Source of the DNA: Frankia casuarinae
GTDB taxonomy: Bacteria; Actinomycetota; Actinomycetes; Frankiales; Frankiaceae
Assembly (NCBI RefSeq): GCF_000013345.1
Contig: NC_007777.1
Location: forward strand, 4,030,001-4,094,000
Reading direction: 5' to 3'
Length of the DNA: 64,000 bases
The translations under genes were made by a program, and so were the position numbers. Numbering within the stretch: the first letter of the stretch is position 1; every line of letters starts with the position of its first letter. Below the pieces are notes generated by a model that saw only the letters and a list, made by a program, of their open reading frames with translations, made no database searches and was not told the DNA's origin. This document shows, in pieces, positions 24,946 through 33,094 of this stretch.

Positions 24946-27200
24946 CAGTTTCCTTTCTCCCCGTGAATGCGCGGCTCCCCGTGAATGCGCGGCTCCCCGT
25001 GAATGCGCGGCTCCCCGTGAATGCGCGTGCCGGTGCCGCGGGACTCGCCGACGCCGGTGAGCATCGCCCGCTGGCGCGGTCTGGTCCGGGTGGCGACCAC
25101 CTTCTCCCGGGCGGAGCGGATCGCGATCACCGCGACGGTGGCGTTGTCGTGCCCACCGAGGTCCTCCGCCCGACGGCAGAGCAACGAGGCCAGTTCGGCG
25201 GGGGTGCGGGCGACCGAGGCGAGGTCCTCCAGCACGTCGCAGAACCTCCAGTCGGCCACGCCCGGAATGTCCTCGGCGGTGTCGACGCCCGCCTCGCACG
25301 CCCCGTCGGTGGCGAGGATCAGCAGGTCGCCGTCGGCGAGCTGCACCCTTCTGGTCGCCACCGCGGTCGCGCCGCGCTGCGCCGTCCGGACGCTCTCGGT
25401 CACGATGCCGCGCTCCTCGGGTGTGGGAGCCTGGCCGGCGACGATCGCCTCGGCGACCACGCTGTGCTCGCTGGACAGCCGGGTGGCCACGAAGCCGTCG
25501 CCGCAGCGGCGCAGCAGGTAGGCACGGCAGTCCCCGACGGTCGCGATGTCGGCGCGACCGCGGGAGATCGAGGCGAGCACCGCCACCGCGGCGGCCCGGC
25601 GGCTCAGCGGCGCGGGCGGCGGCGGCAGCGCGACGTCCAGCAGCAGCCGCTCCGGTTCGGTCTCGCCGTCCTTCCACCGCCGACGGAATGCCGCGAGCAG
25701 CGCCCGCGCCGCCCACCGTCCCGAACCGTCACCGGGACCGGTAATGCCGTCGAGCACCGCGCAGGCGGTGGTCGTGCCGTCCGACGGGTCCTCGACCTTC
25801 GCCCAGCCGACCGCGTCCTCGTTGTCGCCTTCCGGGTTGCCGCCCGCCTTGCGCCAGCCCGTCACGCTCTCGCACGCGACGACGGTCGTCAGCCGCTCGT
25901 TGCGCGCGGGGAAGACGAAGGGTGCGATCCTCGACGCCAGCGCACCGGCTCCGGTCGCCCGGCGACCATGCTCGGGATGTAGGCAGGCCCGCAGCGCGGC
26001 GTCGGCGCCGGGCGGCCACTCGCCGGCGGCAAGCCCGGCCATCGCCAGCATCGAGGCGTCCCGGTTGCTCCACTCGCCGGTCAGCGCCTTGAACAGCACC
26101 ACGGCGAACAGGCGAAGGTCACGGGCGGGACCACGCTCCCCCGCCGGAGTGACGAACCAGGGGTCGACGGGGTCGTGCCTGCCCGCGTCCAGCAGATCGC
26201 AGACGGCCAGAGTGAGGCTCTGCCCGGTCCACCTGAAGCTCCACGGCGCGAGAAGCCCCACGCCCTGCTGATGGAACGGTTCGAGGCTGCGGCCGATCTC
26301 GACGAAGGCGCGCAGCAGTGCGGCCGCGGAGATCGCGGGAGCATCGGCGGAATGGCTGTCGAGCAGATCAACCAGCGGCAGTCCCGGAAGTTCCGGCCAG
26401 CTCAGCTCGACCCGCACCGGCATGATCAGTCCGGCGCTCGCCGTGGGCAGGGCGACGCGGGGTGGGGCATGGCGTAAGGAGACCGCGCCGGCCCCCGCGT
26501 CCGCGGCGGCGTCGAACTCGTCGAAGTCGACCTCGTCGAGACCGGCAGGGTCGTCAAGACCGGCAGGGTCGGGAACGGCGTCTTCAGGACGTGTGTCGTC
26601 GAGACCGGCAGGGTCGTCAAGACCGGCAGGGTCGTCGAGACCGACGTCCTCGGGAACCGCGTCGTCAGGAACGGCGTCGTCAGGAACGGCGTCGTCAGGA
26701 CGTGCGTCGTCGAACGGGAACGGCTGATCCGAGTCACCGGGCTCCACCGACTCGGCGGTCACGTCGAACGGACCCGGGTCCTCCGCCTCGTCCAGCGCGT
26801 CCAGCGCGTCTGGCGCGTCTGGCACGTCTGGCACGTCTGGCACGTCCAACTCTTCGGCTTCGCCGAGCAGCTCGGCACCCTCAAGTGCATCCGGACCCGA
26901 CGACCCGGCCAGACCACCGGATCCGCCCGGGTCGTCGGGTCCGGTGGGGTCTTCCAGCTCGTCGCTGTCGTCCTGCCCGGCCGCCGGCGCGTCCGGGCCT
27001 CCGAGCTCGTTCGCCTCCTGCGCTCCGGGTGAACCGGTCACCGCCCCGAAAGGATCGATCCCGGCGACGCCACCATCGCTGGCGCGCGGGCCGTCCAGGA
27101 CACCGCCCGGGACATCGGAGGAGTCCCCGCCCACGACCCCTGTGATCACCGCCGGAACCGGGTCGCCTGGCGAAACCACAGGTCCGTCCGGGCCGGTCAA
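24945..27200 (-). CDS. Pseudokinase-PP2C fusion phosphatase, first gene of the operon
   Basis: A 751-residue protein. Residues 1-235 are an acidic, Pro/Asp-rich tail with tandem repeats (PDDAV, LDDPAG). Residues ~255-430 resemble the C-lobe of a protein kinase without catalytic residues (RSLEPFHQQGVGLLAPWSF, DLRLFAVVLFKALTGEW). Residues 440-697 form a PP2C domain with the metal-site motifs NEDAVGW (Asp462), AVLDGITG (Asp484), GDCRAYLL, LATDGACE (Asp632) and GGHDNATVAV (Asp685). It ends in four RIHGEP repeats. The start is a TTG with GGAAG nearby and is uncertain. It should reverse the phosphorylation made by the kinase three genes downstream. Confidence 0.85.
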   Translation of the reverse strand: MTGPDGPVVSPGDPVPAVITGVVGGDSSDVPGGVLDGPRASDGGVAGIDPFGAVTGSPGAQEANELGGPDAPAAGQDDSDELEDPTGPDDPGGSGGLAGSSGPDALEGAELLGEAEELDVPDVPDVPDAPDALDALDEAEDPGPFDVTAESVEPGDSDQPFPFDDARPDDAVPDDAVPDDAVPEDVGLDDPAGLDDPAGLDDTRPEDAVPDPAGLDDPAGLDEVDFDEFDAAADAGAGAVSLRHAPPRVALPTASAGLIMPVRVELSWPELPGLPLVDLLDSHSADAPAISAAALLRAFVEIGRSLEPFHQQGVGLLAPWSFRWTGQSLTLAVCDLLDAGRHDPVDPWFVTPAGERGPARDLRLFAVVLFKALTGEWSNRDASMLAMAGLAAGEWPPGADAALRACLHPEHGRRATGAGALASRIAPFVFPARNERLTTVVACESVTGWRKAGGNPEGDNEDAVGWAKVEDPSDGTTTACAVLDGITGPGDGSGRWAARALLAAFRRRWKDGETEPERLLLDVALPPPPAPLSRRAAAVAVLASISRGRADIATVGDCRAYLLRRCGDGFVATRLSSEHSVVAEAIVAGQAPTPEERGIVTESVRTAQRGATAVATRRVQLADGDLLILATDGACEAGVDTAEDIPGVADWRFCDVLEDLASVARTPAELASLLCRRAEDLGGHDNATVAVIAIRSAREKVVATRTRPRQRAMLTGVGESRGTGTRIHGEPRIHGEPRIHGEPRIHGEKGN
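24959..25030. repeat. In-frame 18-bp tandem repeat (x4) at the 3' end of the PP2C gene
   Basis: Four copies of CCCCGTGAATGCGCGGCT (the last diverging at its final bases) encode C-terminal RIHGEP units. Only one copy would be needed for the usual short tail, so this looks like slippage expansion at the gene end. Confidence 0.92.
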
Positions 27201-27493
27201 CGGTGCTTCCCGATCACATCTGCCGGGGCGTGGGATGCGGACATCCCGACGCTACCGTCCGAATCATCCAGATGATCAGCGTCCATGGTCGTGGCAACGG
27301 CGACGTGCACGACGGTCCCCCCTTCCTCCCGCAAGATCGCGAAAGATCTGCAGTATGCCTGTCCGCGCGATATGACGGTATCGCTCGGCCTCGTCAGGTA
27401 AAGGACAGCCATAACCGACATCTATCGGTCTGGTCGTCATCGGCGGCATCTGCGACGGTCGGTGGCAACGGCCCACTACCTTCCGGAGGCACC

Positions 27494-28081
27494 GTGTCCG
27501 AGTTCAACTCCCGCCGCGCTCAGCGTCAGGTCCCGGCCAGGCGGAGCAACCCACTGCAGAAACTTGCCCGTGACCGGGCCCGGCAGGCCCGCCGACGCAC
27601 TCGGCGCGATCAGCCGCTGCCGGATTACCTCGCCCGCTACGCGTCCGGACCGGACGGACATCCCCGATCGGCATCGACTACGATGGGCAAGCCGCGACCG
27701 AGCGGGAATTCCCTCAAGCACCTGCGGCCGGTTCCGTGGACGTCGCTGGGACCCGCGACGGTCCTCGATGCCCGCGTCGACTTCTCGGACTGTGCCGGCT
27801 ACAAGCGGCGCCCGGTGGTCGCGGTGCGGGTGGAGAACGGCGTCATCCTGGCCTTCCCGATTACCACTCAGGTACGTCGGCTCAGCTGGGTTTGCGGACG
27901 CCTGCTCGCCTTCCCACGGGAGGCCGGTCTGCGCGAAGCCCAATCCGCGATCCTGTGGCGCCCGGTGGCAATCGAACGCTCCGATGTGATCCGGGTTCTC
28001 GGTCGTCTCATCGGCTCCGACCTCGAAGAGTTTCAGATTCACGCACGGGCGGTGCGCGGGGTCGACGGCAGCGACGCCTGA
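27494..28081 (+). CDS. PemK/MazF-like protein
   Basis: A 195-residue basic protein from GTG 27494 behind GGAGG. The first ~70 residues are Arg-rich and low in complexity. The rest (about 85-185) shows a MazF/PemK-like core: VLDARVDFSDCAGYKRRPVVAVRV, where G-x-K-R-R-P-V-V-x-V is the usual active-loop strand, then ILAFPITTQ, AILWRPVAIERSDVI and a terminal VLGRLIG helix. MazF proteins are sequence-specific RNA endonucleases. No short antitoxin gene lies upstream, so it may not be a classical toxin. It diverges from the five-gene kinase/PP2C operon across a 290-bp region containing a small inverted repeat (GCGATA at 27367, TATCGC at 27379). Confidence 0.6.
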   Translation: MSEFNSRRAQRQVPARRSNPLQKLARDRARQARRRTRRDQPLPDYLARYASGPDGHPRSASTTMGKPRPSGNSLKHLRPVPWTSLGPATVLDARVDFSDCAGYKRRPVVAVRVENGVILAFPITTQVRRLSWVCGRLLAFPREAGLREAQSAILWRPVAIERSDVIRVLGRLIGSDLEEFQIHARAVRGVDGSDA

Positions 28082-28179
28082 CCCACGCCGGTATCCGGGC
28101 ACGGACGAGATCGCCGGGGAAGCAACGACCGGAGGGGCCGGAACGACCCTGCGGAAGGATACCGTTACACTCGCTCGCC

Positions 28180-28887
28180 ATGCGGCTGCGGTTCCTCGTC
28201 GACGATCGGGTCGAATTCGACCAGCGGCTGCGCCGTTCCGACCAGCTGTGCGTCGGTGCCGCCCCGGACGACGTCTGCGACGATGCCGCGTCGCACCGGC
28301 ATCTGTCCGCCAGCCCGCCGGACCGGAAACTCTCCCGCCGGGCCGCCCGCCTGTCCGCCGCGCCGGGCGGCGGCTGGAATGTGGAAATCGCGAACCTGAA
28401 CCAGGCCGATGTCCGGAACTGGGGACAGCCGACGTATCCCGTCGAGCAGGGCGGGCTGGTGTCGGTGACCGACCGGCCGACCGCGGTCTGGCTGCGCGGC
28501 ACTCCGCAGCGCAGCTACCTGCTGTTATGCGAGCCGGAGCCGACCGGCGTCCGCCGGATTGCCCGCGATCGTCGAGTGACGGAGAGCAACGAGGTCGATC
28601 GCCTCTCCGAGAAGGAGACCGAGGCGATCCGCGTGGTCTTCGAACAGCATCTACGGTGGCCGCCCCTGCGTAACCCGGATCCACGTCCCAAGAAATCCGC
28701 CGCCGACCGGCTGGGGATCAAGCAGACCTCGCTCAACGACCGGTTGGCGGGCGCGCTGGAGAAGGCGAGACGGGTCGGCTACCAACCACCGGGCGGGCAG
28801 GTCGCCCCGACCCGCGACGCCGACTGGGTGTACTGGCTCGTCGGCATCGGTGCGCTGGACTTCGAGATGCACGCGGGAATCGGCTAA
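28180..28887 (+). CDS. FHA-like/helix-turn-helix regulatory protein
   Basis: A 235-residue cytoplasmic protein from ATG 28180 (GCGGAAGGA is 24 bases upstream, so a weak site). Residues ~45-110 (KLSRRAARLS, GGWNVEIANLN, VEQGGLVSVTDRPTAVWL) resemble the second half of an FHA domain, although the canonical Ser-x-x-His reads SRRA. The C-terminal ~90 residues (LSEKETEAIRVVFEQHLRWP, AADRLGIKQTSLNDRLAGAL) look like a sigma-4/LuxR-like helix-turn-helix. It lies 98 bases after the MazF-like gene on the same strand. A role as transcriptional reader of the nearby kinase is possible but unproven. Confidence 0.55.
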   Translation: MRLRFLVDDRVEFDQRLRRSDQLCVGAAPDDVCDDAASHRHLSASPPDRKLSRRAARLSAAPGGGWNVEIANLNQADVRNWGQPTYPVEQGGLVSVTDRPTAVWLRGTPQRSYLLLCEPEPTGVRRIARDRRVTESNEVDRLSEKETEAIRVVFEQHLRWPPLRNPDPRPKKSAADRLGIKQTSLNDRLAGALEKARRVGYQPPGGQVAPTRDADWVYWLVGIGALDFEMHAGIG

Positions 28888-29215
28888 CCGTCCCGATCAT
28901 CGAACGGCGGCTGGCCGATCGAGCGAACCCGAGTCAGACAGACCCGAGCCAGACGGACCCGGGGGCGGCGCCGGACGAACGCGCACCCCGCCGGGTCGTT
29001 CCCCCTCGCCCGCGTCCTAACTCTCTACGCCTGCGCCTCTACGCCGGTGTTCTTCCCGTCCGCGCTTTCTCCCGATCCACGTGCTCCGCCGATCGACGCG
29101 CCCGTATGACTCGTCACTACCGATCCGGATATTCCTCGTCGGACGCCTCGGCTCCACTCGGCGTTGTCGAGATTTCCCGGGCGCATCGCATGAGCCGAAG
29201 ATTTGTCTCCTGCTC

Positions 29216-29249
29216 GGCGAGCCCCCGATCACCCGATCGGGGGCTCGCC
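29216..29249. terminator. 15-bp perfect inverted repeat in a 390-bp gap
   Basis: GGCGAGCCCCCGATC (29216-29230) and its complement (29235-29249) flank a four-base loop. It lies 330 bases past the HTH gene and 28 bases before the hydrolase start, so it could be a terminator, a leader structure or an operator. The rest of 28888-29276 shows no gene. Confidence 0.55.
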
Positions 29250-29276
29250 GACCCCGCGAGACGCGACCATGGAGAT

Positions 29277-30290
29277 ATGGTGATCTCGGTGGAGCGGCGG
29301 GTAGCGGTGGCGGCGGGTCCGGAACATCTGGAACTGCACGTCGAAGAGCTACGGCCAGAGGGTTTCCCACTCGACGATCCCCCGCCGGAGATTCCCTGGT
29401 CACCGGCTCCCCCGCCCCCGGGCCACCTTCGGGCGGACGGCCGTCCCCCGAACGAGGCACGGGCCCCGAACGAGACGCGGATCGCGGACAGGACACAGAT
29501 CGCGGACGAGACACGGACCATGACGTCGGACGACAGGCCGGCGACGATCCGCGGCGGGGGTGGCGACATCCCGGTCCTGCTGCTCCACGGGATCGCCGGC
29601 AGCACGGCGGACTGGGCCGCGGTGGTTCCGGAGCTCGCCACGTCCCGCCGTGTGATCGCCTACGACCAGCGAGGGCATGGCGCGAGTGGCTGGGCCACGA
29701 CGGGCCGAGCGGGTTACAGCTTTGATCAGCTGGTGGCGGACCTCGCGACGGTGGTCGACGTGCTCGGGCTGCCCGCCGTCCACCTGATCGGCCACTCGAT
29801 GGGCGGGGTGGTGGCGCTGCGCTACACGCTCAACCATCCGGGACGGGTGCGGTCCCTGGTTCTCGCTGACACCGCGGCCGCTCCCGCCACGGGCACGGGC
29901 GGGATCACGAAGCGGGTCGTGTCCGTCCTGCTGGCAGGGGCGGCGGCGATCGCGACGGCCGTCCACGCCGGCCGGAACCGCGCGGTGGCGGGGCTCGGCC
30001 GGATGGATCCGAACGCGATCGTCGCGCTCTGGCGGGACCTGAGCAGCTATCCGTCCCTCACGGACCGGTTGGGCGAGATCTGCGCCCCGACCACCGTCAT
30101 CGTCGGTGAACGGGACTTCAGTCTTCGTGACGCCGCCGAGACGCTCGCCCGATCCGTGCCGGACGCCCATCTCGCGGTGATCGCCGGTGCCGACCACAAT
30201 CCACACGCGAGCCGCCCGATCGCCTGGCTGACCGCCGTGGAGGATCACCTCACCCGCGCCGACCAAATAGCCACCGATCTCATCCGCTGA
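29277..30290 (+). CDS. Alpha/beta-hydrolase
   Basis: About 337 residues. The core has VLLLHGIAGSTADW (oxyanion hole), AYDQRGHGASG, LIGHSMGGVVALRY (nucleophile Ser in GHSMGG), a PTTVIVGERDFSL strand carrying the acid residue, and ADHNPHASRP with the catalytic His. The first ~80 residues are a polar, Pro/Asp/Arg-rich extension with imperfect repeats (NEARAPNET, ADRTQIADET) not needed for the fold. The start is uncertain: ATG 29277 or GTG 29280 follow a GGAG, while ATG 29520 would give a compact hydrolase. Substrate unknown; C-C hydrolases, haloperoxidase-like enzymes and esterases share this pattern. Confidence 0.82.
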   Translation: MVISVERRVAVAAGPEHLELHVEELRPEGFPLDDPPPEIPWSPAPPPPGHLRADGRPPNEARAPNETRIADRTQIADETRTMTSDDRPATIRGGGGDIPVLLLHGIAGSTADWAAVVPELATSRRVIAYDQRGHGASGWATTGRAGYSFDQLVADLATVVDVLGLPAVHLIGHSMGGVVALRYTLNHPGRVRSLVLADTAAAPATGTGGITKRVVSVLLAGAAAIATAVHAGRNRAVAGLGRMDPNAIVALWRDLSSYPSLTDRLGEICAPTTVIVGERDFSLRDAAETLARSVPDAHLAVIAGADHNPHASRPIAWLTAVEDHLTRADQIATDLIR

Positions 30291-30540
30291 TGTCGGGCCA
30301 TGCCGGCCGACCGGTTGACTTCGAGTGCGCTCCCACCGCTATGGTCGGCGCGAGGCTGGCTTCCTCCCTCGTCCGCAGGTGGGGGATTCCCGGACCTCGC
30401 GGGCCGGGTTCCTGCTTCTTTTCCCGACGGGAGGTCCCGACGGATGCGTCACCGACTACCGTCGGTTCGGTCTCCCTCCATCTCCACAGGATCTTCACCG
30501 GCGAGTACGGCTCGTCTTCTATCCGGTCTGATGCGAAAGG

Positions 30541-30590
30541 GGGTGAGCGGCGTTTCCTCCTCCGCGTGGACGCGGAGGTTTCCACGCCGC
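30541..30590. mobile_element. Possible solitary TnpB-element (IS200/IS605-type) end
   Basis: In the 307-bp noncoding gap before the aldo/keto reductase, CCTCCGCGT (30559-30567) faces ACGCGGAGG (30570-30578), and GCGTGGA (30564-30570) faces TCCACGC (30581-30587), giving two mutually exclusive hairpins after an AAAGGGGGTGAGCGG run. From memory this resembles right ends of TnpB-carrying elements in actinomycetes. A second similar structure (CCCGG/CCGGG) lies near 30389-30410. No tnpB is present. Alternatively the structure regulates the next gene. Confidence 0.3.
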
Positions 30591-30597
30591 GCATACC

Positions 30598-31644
30598 ATG
30601 AAGTACCGCAAACTCGCCCGGACCGGCGTCGAGGTCAGCACCCAGTGTCTCGGCGCCATGATGTTCGGCGCGTTCGGCAACACCGACCACGACGAATGCG
30701 AACGCATCATCCATCGGGCCCTCGACGCCGGCATCAACTTCCTCGACACCGCCGACATCTACTCTCAGGGTGAGAGCGAGGAGATCGTCGGCCGGGCCAT
30801 CAAGACCCGCCGCGACGACGTTGTCCTTGCCACGAAGTGCTTCAGCCCCATGGGCGACGAGCGCAACTCCCGCGGCGGCTCGCGGCGCTGGATCATCCGC
30901 GCCGTCGAGGATAGCCTGCGCCGCCTCGGCACCGACTACATCGACCTCTACCAGGTCCACCGCCACGACTGGGACACCGACCTCGAGGACACCCTCGGCG
31001 CCCTGTCCGACCTCGTCCACGCCGGCAAGGTCCGCTACCTCGGCTCCTCCTCCTTCCCCGCCGACTGGATCGTCGAAGCCCAGTGGGCCGCCCGGCGCCG
31101 TAACAGCGAACGGTTCGTCTGCGAACAGCCCCAGTACTCCATCTTCGCCCGCTCCATCGAAGAAGCCGTCCTGCCCGCCGCCCAACGCCACACCATCGGC
31201 ATCATCCCCTGGAGCCCGCTGGCCGGCGGCTGGCTCACCGGCAAGTACCGGCGCGGCGAGCAGGCTCCGGCCGGATCGCGCTACTCGTCACAGGGCTTGC
31301 TCGGCCGCCGCCAGGGTCAGGCACTCTCCGAGGACCCGCACGCACCCGCCCGCTTCACCGTGGTGGAGGAGCTGACCACCCTCGCCAAGCAGGCCGGCGT
31401 GTCCCTCACCCACCTCGCGCTGGCCTTCGTCGACAGCCACCCCGCCGTCACCTCAACCATCATCGGGCCCAAGACGCTCACTCAGCTCGACGACGTCCTC
31501 CTGGCGGCCGAGATCACCCTCGACCAGGCGACACTCGACGCGATCGACGAGATCGTCACCCCCGGCACCGACATCGCCGGCACCAACCACCACAGCGGTA
31601 ACCCGGCACTGCGGCCGAGTTGCCGGCGTCGGACGGCCCACTGA
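30598..31644 (+). CDS. Aldo/keto reductase
   Basis: A 348-residue NADPH-dependent TIM-barrel oxidoreductase. The catalytic tetrad can be placed: Asp in FLDTADIYSQGESE (Asp51), the Tyr four residues on (Tyr55), Lys in VLATKCF (Lys79) and His in DLYQVHRHD. The NADP site follows at IGIIPWSPLAGGWLTGKYRR and TSTIIGPKT. It is of the voltage-gated-channel beta-like/YajO group. The start follows GGAGG by 19 bases, so translation may depend on the hairpins just upstream. The substrate is not predictable. The C-terminal ~15 residues (Arg-rich) are atypical. Confidence 0.92.
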   Translation: MKYRKLARTGVEVSTQCLGAMMFGAFGNTDHDECERIIHRALDAGINFLDTADIYSQGESEEIVGRAIKTRRDDVVLATKCFSPMGDERNSRGGSRRWIIRAVEDSLRRLGTDYIDLYQVHRHDWDTDLEDTLGALSDLVHAGKVRYLGSSSFPADWIVEAQWAARRRNSERFVCEQPQYSIFARSIEEAVLPAAQRHTIGIIPWSPLAGGWLTGKYRRGEQAPAGSRYSSQGLLGRRQGQALSEDPHAPARFTVVEELTTLAKQAGVSLTHLALAFVDSHPAVTSTIIGPKTLTQLDDVLLAAEITLDQATLDAIDEIVTPGTDIAGTNHHSGNPALRPSCRRRTAH

Positions 31645-31821
31645 CGGACGAACCACTGACCAGCCTGACCATGCCCACCCCCGACCAGCCACGTTTCTCG
31701 ACTCACGGCACCGCCAAGCCGGTCGGCGCCGCGGCATCTCCGGAGGCAGACAAGCCGTCTTCCGGATCCTGAGACGATGCGCTACAGTCGCCCGAGTCAG
31801 GTAACATAAGGGGGGTTCAAC

Positions 31822-32127
31822 ATGAGTGTCATCGTCGCCGTGACCCTGAAAGTCGATCCAGCCGCTCTTCAGCAGCTGTTCGCATCGAAGGCAGACATCT
31901 TCACATCCATCGCCGAGCGGGCACAAAAGGTAGGAGCCTTGCACCATCGTTTCCTTGCCGGCCACGGGCAGGTCATCATCCTCGATGAATGGGATTCCAC
32001 GGAGGCGTTCCAGGAGTTCTTCACCAATCAGCCTGAGATAGCCGCCCTCATGCGGGATGCCGGCGTCGAGGGACCCCCGGAGATTCAGGTCTGGCAGCCG
32101 ATCGAAGGCGCGCCCGACACCTTCTGA
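31822..32127 (+). CDS. ABM-type (antibiotic biosynthesis monooxygenase-like) small protein
   Basis: A 101-residue single-domain protein with a strong AAGGGGGG ribosome site. It has the ferredoxin-like ABM/dimeric alpha-beta-barrel pattern: IVAVTLKVDPAALQQLF at the start, LHHRFLAGHGQVIILDEWDS in the middle (the Trp-containing strand), then EAFQEFF and a terminal strand EIQVWQP. Members are cofactor-free monooxygenases or haem-degrading enzymes acting as dimers. No cluster partner is evident. A TAACAT hexamer about 20 bases upstream of the ATG could be a -10 element. Confidence 0.75.
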   Translation: MSVIVAVTLKVDPAALQQLFASKADIFTSIAERAQKVGALHHRFLAGHGQVIILDEWDSTEAFQEFFTNQPEIAALMRDAGVEGPPEIQVWQPIEGAPDTF

Positions 32128-32258
32128 GCGGGCGCGCGGGACACGGGCGGGGGACGGCTACGGCTCCCCGTATCCGCGCCGCGGAACGGACCGGTACCCC
32201 CGCCCGGAATCGTCATCACCAGAGTTCATGATGATATCTTTGAGAACACTCGAAGCGG

Positions 32259-32696
32259 TCAGGTGTTCCGAGTGCGCAGCAGCATGTGAAGTTCGTTGTT
32301 CCAGTCGATGCCGTTGCTCTCCCGCCCCGCTGGAACCTGTCCGTGGCAGTCGGCGAGAAAGGCGGTGACCTTCGACTTCGCCAGCTCGAGATCGGCATGC
32401 CCCGACGGGCTGGACAGGGACACCGTGATCACCGTCTGCCCCTTGGATCTCGTCGGCCGGATGCGCACGTCGCCGGTCCCGGCGGGAACCTCGATCCCTT
32501 CGGCCAGCAGCGCGCGGGCGAAGATCCAGGTGATGGCCTCTTCACCGGGACGTAGGATCAACTCAACGGCGAAGGGATCAGCCGGGTCATAACGGAGTGT
32601 GCCGGGGATCGCCTCTCGCTCCCCCTCCTCCGTGACGTAGTCAACGGATAGATCGCGCGCCACGACATGCGCGGGCGTCGAGCTGTGACGGAGCAT
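32259..32696 (-). CDS. SsgA-like sporulation/cell-division regulator (SALP family)
   Basis: A 145-residue protein from ATG 32696 behind GGGAGG. It shows the SsgA-family pattern: VVARDLSVDY, GTLRYDPADPFAVEL, ITWIFARALLAEGIEVPAGTGDVRI, and LSSPSGHADLEL near the C-terminus. SALPs are confined to sporulating actinomycetes and guide FtsZ placement and septation, which supports a filamentous, sporulating host. The 374 bases between its start and the next gene downstream hold no further gene. The family member (SsgA-G) cannot be told from sequence alone. Confidence 0.92.
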   Translation of the reverse strand: MLRHSSTPAHVVARDLSVDYVTEEGEREAIPGTLRYDPADPFAVELILRPGEEAITWIFARALLAEGIEVPAGTGDVRIRPTRSKGQTVITVSLSSPSGHADLELAKSKVTAFLADCHGQVPAGRESNGIDWNNELHMLLRTRNT

Positions 32697-33046
32697 CGCT
32701 GCCTCCCAACACGGTCGGATTCGACACTGTTCAGCATCGCGCCCGGCGACGCCCGGTTTGGCCACCCGACGGGCCTCTCTGGACGGGCGGATCAACCCGG
32801 CACGGCTAGGCCGGTCGGCATAGCCGGCGAGTGAACGCAACGTCACGGTTCCATCGCTATTTTGTCGCGGTTTCGGCATGGTTGCGGCGACCCCACGTCG
32901 AGAGATTCCGGCCGAGTCCGCCGACGGGTGCGGCGATGACCTCGTCACTGGCCCGACGGGTGTCGACGCTGGCCGTCGTACCGGTGGGAGGGAGTCGGCC
33001 CAGACCGTCAGGACCATCCGCCCCCACCGGCCGGCCCGTCGTCAAC

Positions 33047-33094
33047 TCAGCCGCAGGGAGCCCGGTAGCGTCAGCCGCAGGGAGCCCGGTAGCC
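33047..33094. repeat. 24-bp tandem duplication across the stop codon of the WD40 kinase gene
   Basis: TCAGCCGCAGGGAGCCCGGT plus four bases occurs at 33047-33070 and again at 33071-33094 with one mismatch. The second copy encodes the last residues (GYRAPCG) and the stop. The first copy, beyond the stop on the minus strand, repeats the same gene end. Confidence 0.9.
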
